DNA of 20,366 bases from CAJBVG01 sp943371235 (GTDB taxonomy: Bacteria; Bacteroidota; Bacteroidia; Sphingobacteriales; Sphingobacteriaceae). Position 1 is the stretch's first letter. Every line of letters starts with the position of its first letter. Below are positions 5,855 through 13,515 of the stretch, in pieces. The DNA is taken from positions 1 through 20,366 of the forward strand of contig CALRTZ010000052.1 of the NCBI GenBank assembly GCA_943371235.1, in the 5' to 3' direction. The notes beneath the pieces are model-generated. The model was not told the origin of the DNA and made no database searches. It saw only the letters and a list, made by a program, of their open reading frames with translations. Both the position numbers and the translations under genes were made by a program.

Positions 5855-7906
5855 ATGAAAAAAATTTTTACTTTAATGATTGTATTGGCTTTTGCAACAA
5901 TTGCAAATGCACAATATTACTACTTGCCTAATTTATCTGCAGGTGAAAACCCAAAAGGTGTAAACCTAGATATTGAGCAACCAGGTACAACTGGATGGAC
6001 AAATATCGCTACTACTAGTGCTACACCAGCATGGTCAACAGTAGCTACATTACCAAGTGACTTTACATTTAATTTCAATGGCACTCCAGTAACTGCTTAC
6101 AAAGTTTCTACATCAGGTGTATTAACTTTCTCAACAACAGCAGGCGCTGTACCAAGTTCAACTAACCAAGCATTGCCAAGTGCTTCAATTCCTGATAATT
6201 CTATCATGATTTGGGGTTTATCTGGCCAAGGTGCTAACGACGTTATTCGTTGGAAAGTGTTTGGAGATGCTCCATTCCGTCAGTATTGGATTCAATTTAC
6301 TTCTTATTCAGCTCCTGGTTCATCAGGATCTAACTGGACGTATTGGGGTATAGTGTTAGAAGAAACTACAAATGATATTTACATTGTAGACCAAAGAACT
6401 TATGTAACTCCACTTTCATTAACAATAGGTGTTCAGGTTGATGGTTCAAATGCATATACTGTAAATGGTGCGCCAAACACCCCGTCTGTTGTTACAAATG
6501 GTGGTACTGAAGATACTCCAGTAGATAATGCTTTCTACAGATTTATCAATGGTGTTCAACCAGCAAATGATGTTGCAATGAACAAATTAACATTCTCTCC
6601 TTTTGGTGGAGCAGGTTCAACTGTAAACATCACTGGTGAAGTATTAAACGCAGGTTCTAGTCCAATAACTAGCTTAGCAATTAAATACACAGCGAATGGT
6701 TCTACACATACTACAAATTTAACAGGATTAAACATTGCTTCAGCAGATACCTATACTTTCAACCATTCTACTCCATTTGTAATTCCTTCTGCAGGTACAT
6801 GGCCAGTAAAAGTTTGGGCTGAATTAACAGGTGATAACAACAAAGCGAACGATACTTTAAATCAATCAATTGTTGCATTAGCATTCCAACCTACTAAACG
6901 TGTATTATTTGAGGAAGCTACTGGTACATGGTGCCAATGGTGCCCAAGAGGTGCGGTTTACATGGACTCATTACATAAAGTATACCCTACTACAGCAATG
7001 TTAGTAGCAGTGCACAACTCAGATCCAATGGTAGTTGCAGAATACGATGCTAATTTAGCTGGTTACATTGCTGGTTACCCAAGTGGTTTAGTTGATCGTA
7101 AAAATGGCGAGTTCGACCCATCACAATTCTTTGATGAATATGATATTAGAATTAATGGTTACACTCCTTGTGACATCAACGTAAATGCAACTTATAATGC
7201 AGGTACAAGAGGCTATAACATTGATTTATCAGCTAATTTTGCTGCTGATTTATCTGGCGATTTACGTTTCAATTGCGTAGTTGTTGAAGATGGTGTTAGA
7301 GGTACAGGTTCTGGTTACAACCAAGCCAATGCTTACTCAGGTGGTGCAAACGGACCAATGGGTAACTATCATAATTTGCCTACTCCAGTACCAGCAGCTC
7401 AAATGGTTTATGACCATGTTGCTCGTGCAATTTTAGGTAACTGGGTAGGAACAGAAGCTAGTTTACCTACTTCTGTAACTGCTAACTCAACTCATACTTA
7501 TAATTATACGTATACTTTGCCTGCAGGTATTAACCCAGATAAAGTACACATTATAGCTTGGGTTACAGATGCTAATACTGGTGAGGTTTATAATTCAAAT
7601 GAGAAAAACTTCAGTACTGGTATCACTACTAAAAAAGCAGATGCATTTACTGTAAATACGTTCCCTAATCCTTCAAACGGTGTTACAAACTTTGAAGTGA
7701 AATTGAATAAAATTACAGAAGCTGCTACTTTAGAAATTTACGACTTAACTGGTCGTTTAATCTACACTAGCGCTGATGCTAAATTTGTTGGAGGTTCTCA
7801 GTTCTTAACTTGGACAGCTAACGAATCTGTAGCTAATGGTATTTACCAAGCAACTATTAAAATTGGTAGCGATGTAGTAAGCACTAAAGTTGCTTTAACT
7901 CGCTAA
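5855..7906 (+). CDS. Large T9SS-sorted protein with Omp28-type thioredoxin-like domain
   Basis: I choose the ATG at 5855 (683 residues) because it gives a canonical signal peptide, MKKIFTLMIVLAFATIANAQ; the 19 codons upstream do not. Domain order: beta-rich N-terminal module (about 21-235); CARDB-like beta-sandwich (about 238-342, NDVAMNKLTFSP onward); Omp28-like domain with thioredoxin motif C360-Q-W-C363 after RVLFEEATGTW and the following GYPSGLVDRK segment; and a type A T9SS sorting domain (about 599-683, FPNPSNGV). It should be exported by Sec and T9SS and be surface-bound or released. Codon choice is strongly biased (CGT for Arg, GGT, GCT, ACT), unlike neighbouring genes, which suggests high expression. 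A terminator follows. Redox activity is inferred only from the CxxC. Confidence 0.87.
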   Translation: MKKIFTLMIVLAFATIANAQYYYLPNLSAGENPKGVNLDIEQPGTTGWTNIATTSATPAWSTVATLPSDFTFNFNGTPVTAYKVSTSGVLTFSTTAGAVPSSTNQALPSASIPDNSIMIWGLSGQGANDVIRWKVFGDAPFRQYWIQFTSYSAPGSSGSNWTYWGIVLEETTNDIYIVDQRTYVTPLSLTIGVQVDGSNAYTVNGAPNTPSVVTNGGTEDTPVDNAFYRFINGVQPANDVAMNKLTFSPFGGAGSTVNITGEVLNAGSSPITSLAIKYTANGSTHTTNLTGLNIASADTYTFNHSTPFVIPSAGTWPVKVWAELTGDNNKANDTLNQSIVALAFQPTKRVLFEEATGTWCQWCPRGAVYMDSLHKVYPTTAMLVAVHNSDPMVVAEYDANLAGYIAGYPSGLVDRKNGEFDPSQFFDEYDIRINGYTPCDINVNATYNAGTRGYNIDLSANFAADLSGDLRFNCVVVEDGVRGTGSGYNQANAYSGGANGPMGNYHNLPTPVPAAQMVYDHVARAILGNWVGTEASLPTSVTANSTHTYNYTYTLPAGINPDKVHIIAWVTDANTGEVYNSNEKNFSTGITTKKADAFTVNTFPNPSNGVTNFEVKLNKITEAATLEIYDLTGRLIYTSADAKFVGGSQFLTWTANESVANGIYQATIKIGSDVVSTKVALTR

Positions 7907-7931
7907 TTCAATTTTTTTTAACATAATATTG

Positions 7932-7965
7932 AAACAGCCAATAGAAATATTGGCTGTTTTTGTTT
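7932..7965 (+). terminator. Intrinsic terminator with GAAA tetraloop
   Basis: A 12-bp perfect stem (7932-7943 with 7948-7959) is closed by GAAA and followed by a T-rich tract. It lies 25 bases after the stop of the Omp28-type T9SS gene and separates it from the downstream operon. Confidence 0.88.
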
Positions 7966-7992
7966 ATAATTTAATGGAAATCATTAATTTTA
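7959..7992 (+). promoter_or_regulatory. Candidate promoter for the thioredoxin/barrel/lipoprotein operon
   Basis: TTTG at 7959-7962 as a -33 element and TAATTTTA at 7985-7992 (7 of 8 against TAnnTTTG) are 22 bases apart. The ATG at 8017 lies 24 bases further on. The -33 element overlaps the T-tract of the preceding terminator. Confidence 0.3.
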
Positions 7993-8016
7993 ACCTTTCC
8001 TATAAGCACAAACAAA

Positions 8017-8523
8017 ATGAAAAAAATCTTAGTAACGATTTGCTTGATAAGTGCAGCAATCGTTTCAAATGCTCAAAGCAAAATTCCATCAGTTGATGTG
8101 AAAAAAATTGCAGGTGAAACTTTTAATACTTCGCTTTTGTCAAATGATGGCAAACCGATGATTATAAGTTTTTGGGCAACTTGGTGCAAACCTTGTGTGC
8201 AGGAGCTAACAGCTATTTCTGAAGTATATGAAGACTGGCAAAAAGAAACCGGCGTGAAAGTGGTTGCCATATCAACAGACGATTCTAGAAACTCTGCTCG
8301 TGTGCAACCTTTCGTAGTAGCTAGAAGTTGGGAATACGAAATTTATTTAGACCCCAATGGTGATTTTAAACGTGCTTTAAATGTAAATAACATTCCTCAT
8401 ACATTTTTAATTAACGGAAAAGGTGAAGTAGTATGGCAACATAATTCTTATACTCCTGGAGATGAAGATGAGTTGTACGAATTGGTAAAGAAATTAGCAA
8501 AAGGCGAATCGATTAAAGAATAA
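8017..8523 (+). CDS. TlpA/ResA-like periplasmic thiol-disulfide oxidoreductase
   Basis: The protein has 168 residues. The signal peptide MKKILVTICLISAAIVSNAQ sends it to the periplasm. A single thioredoxin-fold domain (about 22-165) has the motif FWATWC57-K-P-C60 and the cis-proline segment NNIPHTFLI about 70 residues later. The motif WCKPC and the AhpC/TSA-Redoxin-type middle (VVAISTDDSRN) place it with TlpA/ResA-like reductases, which keep target cysteines reduced or reshuffle disulfides. It is the first gene of a tight operon with the barrel (4 bases downstream) and the Omp28-type lipoprotein, so its partner cysteines may be in those two proteins. No cytochrome-maturation gene is nearby, which argues against a ResA role in heme attachment. 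Confidence 0.9.
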   Translation: MKKILVTICLISAAIVSNAQSKIPSVDVKKIAGETFNTSLLSNDGKPMIISFWATWCKPCVQELTAISEVYEDWQKETGVKVVAISTDDSRNSARVQPFVVARSWEYEIYLDPNGDFKRALNVNNIPHTFLINGKGEVVWQHNSYTPGDEDELYELVKKLAKGESIKE

Positions 8524-8527
8524 TAAA

Positions 8528-10159
8528 ATGAAAAAAATATTCATTTTGAGTTGTTTGTTTGCAACAAGCTTCGCATTCGCTCAAGAAAATGAAAATAAAT
8601 TTAATGCCGGTGAGCTTCATGGTAATTTCCAATTTGATGCACAAAATTATATTGAAGACAGCATAATTGGCGCTCAAAAAATAGACGAAAAAATAAGAAT
8701 GAACAGTTTTGCTAACCTCAACTATACTAGAGGTAAGTTTAAAGCTGGCTTACGTTATGAATCATATTTAGGGCCTTTGGTGGGTTTCGATTCCAGATAC
8801 AATGGAAGTGGCATTACCTATAGATACGCTTCTTACGAAGTGGATAATTTAGAATTTACCGTTGGAAATTTCTACGAGCAGTTTGGTACGGGTTTGATTT
8901 TTAGAAGCTACGAAGAGCGAGGGTTGGGAGTAGACAATGCTATGGACGGAGTGAGAATTCGCTATCAACCTAAAAAAGGAATTTACTTAAAAGCTGTTAT
9001 CGGTCAACAACGTTTTTTCTTTGAAAAAGGGGAAGGTATTGTGAGAGGTTTTGATGGGGAAATAAATTTAAATGAAGTGATTCCTTCTTTATCAGATAAA
9101 AGTACAACATACATAATTGGTGCAAGCATCGTTAGTAAGTACCAAGAAGATCAAAACCCATTAAAAATATTGCCAGAAAATGTGGCATCTTCTGCCGCAC
9201 GACTAAATATTATTACTCCAAAAATGAACTTCTATGCGGAGTATGCTTATAAAATAAACGACCCATCGTTTACTAATCAATACATCTATAAACCAGGTTC
9301 TGCATTGTTTGCATCTGCAACCTATGCAAACAAAGGCTTAAGTATACTAGCCTCAGCAAAATTTGTAGATAACATGGATTTTAAATCGAATAGAGATGCT
9401 ACCGGAAACGTATTGCTGATAAATTATTTACCAGCCATTACTAAACAATATACGTATGCCTTTGCTTCTTTCTATCCATACGCAACTCAACCAAACGGAG
9501 AGTTTGGTTACCAAGCAGAAATATCATACAACTTTAAAAAAGGTACAACTTTAGGTGGTAAATACGGCACCATGGTAAGTTTAGCTTACTCGCATGTTAG
9601 TAGTTTAGATACTAGTAAAACTGGCGACGATTTTGGGTACGAAGTAAATAAAATCGCATCGGGTAAAGTTTTGATGTATGAAGATTGGGAATTAGTAGTA
9701 ACTAAAAAAATAGATGCAAATTGGAAATTAACGTACACATACATGTATCAAATTTTCAACAAAGATGTGGTGCAAGGATTGTCGGGTTTCGGCACTTTAT
9801 ATTCTCACATCAATATTTTAGAAACTCAATATAAAATAAACAAGAAGAATACCGTTAGAACAGAACTTCAACATTTATTAAATAAAAAAGATGACGGCTC
9901 TTGGGCGATGGCATTAGTAGAATATACTGTTTCGCCACACTGGTTCTTTGCATTAATAGATCAGTACAATTATGAAAATCCACGAAATTCATTAAAAGAA
10001 GTTCATTACGTTTCTACATCAGTCGGTTATATACAAAATGCAACTCGTATAGCGTTATCATACGGTAAACAGCGTGAAGGATTTTTATGTGTAGGAGGTG
10101 TTTGTCGCCAAATTCCAGCATCAAACGGATTTGGAGTTTCTATTACTTCTACTTTTTAA
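8528..10159 (+). CDS. DUF6029-like outer-membrane beta-barrel protein
   Basis: The protein has 543 residues with signal peptide MKKIFILSCLFATSFAFAQ. The mature part is a long series of alternating amphipathic beta-strands rich in Tyr, Phe and Gly. It ends in a terminal phenylalanine strand (GFGVSITSTF), as expected for BAM-inserted outer-membrane barrels. I recognise it as resembling the Bacteroidota family DUF6029, from memory rather than a search. The mature protein has only two cysteines, C521 and C526 (CVGGVC), in the last turn before the final strand. It sits between a TlpA-like thioredoxin and an Omp28-type lipoprotein in one transcript, so this pair may be the redox target. The function is unknown; the number of strands was not computed. 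Confidence 0.75.
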   Translation: MKKIFILSCLFATSFAFAQENENKFNAGELHGNFQFDAQNYIEDSIIGAQKIDEKIRMNSFANLNYTRGKFKAGLRYESYLGPLVGFDSRYNGSGITYRYASYEVDNLEFTVGNFYEQFGTGLIFRSYEERGLGVDNAMDGVRIRYQPKKGIYLKAVIGQQRFFFEKGEGIVRGFDGEINLNEVIPSLSDKSTTYIIGASIVSKYQEDQNPLKILPENVASSAARLNIITPKMNFYAEYAYKINDPSFTNQYIYKPGSALFASATYANKGLSILASAKFVDNMDFKSNRDATGNVLLINYLPAITKQYTYAFASFYPYATQPNGEFGYQAEISYNFKKGTTLGGKYGTMVSLAYSHVSSLDTSKTGDDFGYEVNKIASGKVLMYEDWELVVTKKIDANWKLTYTYMYQIFNKDVVQGLSGFGTLYSHINILETQYKINKKNTVRTELQHLLNKKDDGSWAMALVEYTVSPHWFFALIDQYNYENPRNSLKEVHYVSTSVGYIQNATRIALSYGKQREGFLCVGGVCRQIPASNGFGVSITSTF

Positions 10160-10169
10160 TTTTATTAAG

Positions 10170-11039
10170 ATGAAAAAGATTTTATTTATTGCATTCGCAT
10201 TTTCAATAGTGATTACATCATGCGATGTGTTAGAAGGTCCATTTGATGAACAAGTGAACAACACCATTGACACTACAAAACCATTGCGTAAAATATTGTT
10301 AGAAGATTATACTGGGCATACTTGTGGCAACTGCCCATGTGCTGCAGAAGAAGCAAAGAAATTAGATTCTATTTATGGCGAACGTGTAATTGTAGTGAGT
10401 ACGCACGTTGGTTTTTTTGCAGAACCCTACCCTGGTGGTTCTAAATTTAGAACTGATTATCGTACAACCGCTGGCGAAGAATTAGCAACTGCTTTTGATG
10501 TTGGTTGTAATACCTGCGGTATAGGCTTGCCTGCTGGTATGGTGAGCAGAACTCCATACAATAGCGATAGAGTTTTATCGGCAACTGCATGGGCTAGTGC
10601 CATTGCCTCGTTAGATACAGCAGTAATAGCAGAAATAGACATGAGTAAAACATACAATGCAGCTACTCGTACTGTTACAATCGAAATTGCTACAAAATAT
10701 TTAAAAGAAGCAAGTGCTGAACATCAATTAGTATTATATGCCGTAGAAGACAGTGTAATAAATTGGCAGAAATATTACGCGCAATGCAGTCCAACTGGTG
10801 GCAACTTAGATGTGCCCGATTTTGTTCATAGACACTTATTAAGAGCAGCTGTAAACTCTACTTGGGGCGATAAGTTATATACCATTAATAGCATAATTCC
10901 TAAAGGTTACAATACAAACAAAACTTATACTCATACACTCGACCCAAGTTGGAGCGATAAACACATGAGTTATGTAGCTTTTATTCAGGATAACGTTACG
11001 AAAGAAATTATTCAGGCAGAAGAAATACACCTTTATTAG
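10170..11039 (+). CDS. Omp28-type outer-membrane lipoprotein with two CxxC motifs
   Basis: I choose the ATG at 10170 (289 residues): it yields a lipoprotein signal ending in the lipobox ITS-C18. The longer frame from 10098 would overlap the barrel gene and lose it. The domain resembles Porphyromonas Omp28-like proteins, with the core KILLEDYTGHTC52-G-N-C55-P-C57 at the position of a thioredoxin active site. A second pair, C113-N-T-C116, lies just before the GLPAG segment that corresponds to the cis-Pro loop. It is probably anchored in the outer membrane. It is the third gene of the operon, 10 bases after the barrel stop. Its TAG stop is the first three bases of an octamer repeat array. Whether it is an oxidoreductase or a structural surface protein is open. 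Confidence 0.85.
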   Translation: MKKILFIAFAFSIVITSCDVLEGPFDEQVNNTIDTTKPLRKILLEDYTGHTCGNCPCAAEEAKKLDSIYGERVIVVSTHVGFFAEPYPGGSKFRTDYRTTAGEELATAFDVGCNTCGIGLPAGMVSRTPYNSDRVLSATAWASAIASLDTAVIAEIDMSKTYNAATRTVTIEIATKYLKEASAEHQLVLYAVEDSVINWQKYYAQCSPTGGNLDVPDFVHRHLLRAAVNSTWGDKLYTINSIIPKGYNTNKTYTHTLDPSWSDKHMSYVAFIQDNVTKEIIQAEEIHLY

Positions 11040-11124
11040 TGTGCTAGTATGCTAGTGAGTTAGTGTGCTAATAATCTAATCAACTAACATTAGCACACTA
11101 GCATACTATCACACTAGCATACTA
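11037..11124. repeat. Octamer-phased inverted repeat array (TAGTGTGC/GCACACTA words)
   Basis: Eleven octamers in perfect register fill the gap between convergent genes. Four TAGTGTGC-type words start at 11037, on the stop codon of the lipoprotein gene. Three TAAT/TAAC transition words follow, then four GCACACTA-type words end at 11124, one base before the gldD stop. Arms 11061-11072 and 11089-11100 pair perfectly (12 bp), and outer words pair with variants. A folded transcript would be a long hairpin, likely the effective 3' end for both genes. Confidence 0.9.
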
Positions 11125-11125
11125 T

Positions 11126-11698
11126 CTACTGCCATTTAAACGTTTCGAGCATTACTGCAATATCTTTTTTTACAAAATCCAAAACAGGTTTTATAGAATC
11201 TATTTGAGGTGATGCATAGAAATACAATGCACCGCGTAAAAAATGTTCGGTGCTATCTGTTACAAAAAACTGAACAGATGAAGCGGCGTTGCCTTCAATA
11301 TCATAATACAATCCGTGTACTTTTGCATCTGGATGGTCGATGCGAGTTTCGCTAATTCCATCTGCTTTTACGGTATGTTTAAAAACTAATCTGCGAGAAT
11401 CTTCAATTAAAGAAGCTAACATTTGCTTGTTCGCTATTTTATAATAACTCATATGTAGGCGCCCGTTTAGGCCTTTATAAACAACATTCTTCCAGCATTC
11501 GTTTGCATCGGCAGTGCTATCATTTACCACCACACTATATGTAGGAATGTTAAAAGAATAAGCACAATCGCTGCTGTAATTTTTGTATACTTTTTCTGGT
11601 AGATTTATTCTGTAATATCCTCGCGGTTTAGGGCTATAATCGTTGCTACAAGAAATAAAAAAAATACTTAATAGTATTCCTAAATATGCTTTATTCAT
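11126..11698 (-). CDS. gldD: Gliding motility lipoprotein GldD
   Basis: The protein has 190 residues with a lipoprotein signal ending FIS-C17. The body carries the GldD pattern: PKPRGYYRINLPEKVY just after the signal, a paired-cysteine segment (DCAYSF and NECWKN), LHMSYY, and a conserved RGALYFYASPQIDSIKPVLDFVKKDI stretch near the end. In Flavobacterium johnsoniae GldD is essential for gliding and is tied to the GldKLMNO/T9SS machinery. Its biochemical role is not known. Its start codon overlaps the end of gldE by 8 bases, so the two are translationally linked, as in other Bacteroidota. Its stop abuts the octamer array. Confidence 0.93.
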   Translation of the reverse strand: MNKAYLGILLSIFFISCSNDYSPKPRGYYRINLPEKVYKNYSSDCAYSFNIPTYSVVVNDSTADANECWKNVVYKGLNGRLHMSYYKIANKQMLASLIEDSRRLVFKHTVKADGISETRIDHPDAKVHGLYYDIEGNAASSVQFFVTDSTEHFLRGALYFYASPQIDSIKPVLDFVKKDIAVMLETFKWQ

Positions 11699-13028
11699 CT
11701 TCTGTTACAATTGTAAATTTTACTCTTTTCACTCGTCGCCTGTCCGCCGACTCTACTGTAAAAATAAAATTTTCGAATGTTATTTTTTCTTTCGTCATTA
11801 CAAACCTACCCGCAATAGCTAATACTAAGCCGCCAATGGTATCTGCTTCGCCACGTATTTCGTCAAAGGTTTCCTCGTCAATGTCTAACAATTTATAAAT
11901 ATCGGTAAGCGGTGTTTTGCCATCGAACACATAGTTATGTTCATCCAATTTAGAGTAACGTAATTCATCATCGGCCTCATCATACTCATCAGTAATATCA
12001 CCCACAATTTCTTCCAAGATATCTTCTAAGGTTACTATTCCAGAGGTGCCGCCGTACTCATCTACCACAATTGCAATGTGGGTATGGCGTGTTCTAAACT
12101 CCTTCAATAAATCGTCTATTTTTTTATACTCTGGTACAAAAAACGCCGGGCGAATCAAGGATTTCCATTCAAAATTTACTTCGTCTCGATTGATCATTAA
12201 ATCTTTTACGTACAAAATTCCTTTTATGGTGTCTAAATTATTTTCATATACAGGTAAGCGAGAATAGCGGGTATCTTTTATCTTTCTATCTACTTGTTTG
12301 TATTCCATTTCAAAATCAATGGCTACTACATCCATTCTGTTTCGCATCACTTGTTTTACCGAAATGTTTCCGAAGTTCGCAATGCCTTTTAAAATCATTT
12401 GCTCTTCTTCGTTCTCTTCGTTTATTAGTTCAGAATCGTTCATGCGATTCATTTCCTCTTCATTAATTCTATAAGATTTTGGAACTAATTTGTTGAGGAT
12501 TCTGAATACAAAAAAATACAATTCGATTATAGGTTTTAAAATCCATTGTGTGGCAGAAAGTAAACTTACTACCCAGCGAGAATATCCGAGGTAATACCTT
12601 GTAGCATATAAGCCTGGTATAAAAGTAGCTGTTTTTAAAAGTATAAGGGTGATGAATACACTGAACAAAAATATCTCCACATTATAACTTAAATACTCTT
12701 GGAAATAGTAGTGAAATATAATGTTTAGGATGGTTGCAACTATAACCAGTAAAAAAGTTATGCTTATAGAAAGTGCTGCTTGCAAACGCATCGGTTGATC
12801 GAGCAAGCCTAATAAACGCTCTTCCGATTTGGTGTCTGATTTTTTTAAATCGGCAATGTCTTTGTCTTTAATTCTGAGTATTGCTTTTTCGGCGGCGCTG
12901 TATAAAGCCAATAAAAATAAAGCAACAATAATTATGAAGAAGTATAAAAACAGTTGGTCAACTGCTAAATAGTTTTGCACTAGACCAACTGCTTCTTGGG
13001 AGGGATAAGGATCCGTCTGTGTTTCCAA
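11691..13028 (-). CDS. gldE: Gliding motility-associated CNNM/CorC-like membrane protein GldE
   Basis: The protein has 445 residues. Domain order: an N-terminal CNNM (DUF21) membrane region with hydrophobic helices at about 26-44, 84-106, 118-140 and 160-180; two CBS domains (about 215-330, containing VKQVMRNRMDVVAID and the TRHTHIAIVVDEYGGTSGIVTLEDILEEIVGDI block); and a C-terminal CorC_HlyC domain (about 350-440). Many relatives are labelled hemolysins or Mg/Co efflux proteins. In F. johnsoniae GldE supports GldD function. It lies 21 bases downstream of ssb and overlaps gldD, the conserved ssb-gldE-gldD order. Confidence 0.94.
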   Translation of the reverse strand: METQTDPYPSQEAVGLVQNYLAVDQLFLYFFIIIVALFLLALYSAAEKAILRIKDKDIADLKKSDTKSEERLLGLLDQPMRLQAALSISITFLLVIVATILNIIFHYYFQEYLSYNVEIFLFSVFITLILLKTATFIPGLYATRYYLGYSRWVVSLLSATQWILKPIIELYFFVFRILNKLVPKSYRINEEEMNRMNDSELINEENEEEQMILKGIANFGNISVKQVMRNRMDVVAIDFEMEYKQVDRKIKDTRYSRLPVYENNLDTIKGILYVKDLMINRDEVNFEWKSLIRPAFFVPEYKKIDDLLKEFRTRHTHIAIVVDEYGGTSGIVTLEDILEEIVGDITDEYDEADDELRYSKLDEHNYVFDGKTPLTDIYKLLDIDEETFDEIRGEADTIGGLVLAIAGRFVMTKEKITFENFIFTVESADRRRVKRVKFTIVTEDE

Positions 13029-13049
13029 AATTTAATGATTTAATTAAAA

Positions 13050-13481
13050 TTAAAAAGGTAAATCGTCTTCACCACCCGCACTGTTTACAATTTCATTTGC
13101 AGAAGGAATGCTCGTATTCATGTTGCCAGAATTAGAGCCTCCACCGTCTTCTTTTTTACCTAACATGGTAAACGAATCGGCAACAATTTCTGTAGTGTAT
13201 CTTTTCACTCCTTCTTTATCATCCCAAGAACGAGTTCTAATTTTACCTTCTACATAAATCTGTTTCCCTTTTTTCAAATATTTCTCCGCAACATCTGCAA
13301 GTCCGCGCCACACCACAATATTGTGCCACTCGGTTAGGTCTTGCTTTTCCCCGTTCTTATTTGTAATAGTTTCGGTTGTTGCCAGAGAAAACGAAGCAAC
13401 GTTCACACCATTCTCCAAATGTCTAACCTCTGGGTCCTTGCCCAAATGTCCGACTAAAATCACTTTGTTTACACCTGACAT
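13050..13481 (-). CDS. ssb: Single-stranded DNA-binding protein SSB
   Basis: The protein has 143 residues. An OB-fold covers about 1-105, starting VNKVILVGHLGKDPEVR and containing WHNIVVWRGLADVAEKYLKKG and YVEGKIRTRSW. A Gly/Ser/Asn-rich linker follows, then the acidic tip DDLPF that binds partner repair and replication proteins. The length and layout are normal for a tetrameric bacterial SSB. The gene is 34 bases downstream of mutY and 21 bases upstream of gldE on the same strand, so a mutY-ssb-gldE-gldD transcript is likely. A TACCTTTA sequence upstream (13504-13511) resembles a -7 element (7 of 8) and could give ssb its own promoter. Confidence 0.96.
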   Translation of the reverse strand: MSGVNKVILVGHLGKDPEVRHLENGVNVASFSLATTETITNKNGEKQDLTEWHNIVVWRGLADVAEKYLKKGKQIYVEGKIRTRSWDDKEGVKRYTTEIVADSFTMLGKKEDGGGSNSGNMNTSIPSANEIVNSAGGEDDLPF

Positions 13482-13515
13482 AATTTGTATTTTTTTAACG
13501 AAATAAAGGTATGAA

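Noticed and set aside
10098..10169. Longer start of the Omp28-type lipoprotein overlapping the barrel gene
   Set aside because: It would bury the lipoprotein signal and read through coding sequence of the barrel; the ATG at 10170 gives a proper lipobox.
11037..11124. CRISPR-like array
   Set aside because: Words are 8 bases long with no unique spacers, arms are inverted, and no cas genes are nearby.
11691..13028. Hemolysin toxin label
   Set aside because: CNNM-CBS-CorC proteins carry a historical hemolysin name; the ssb-gldE-gldD context identifies GldE.
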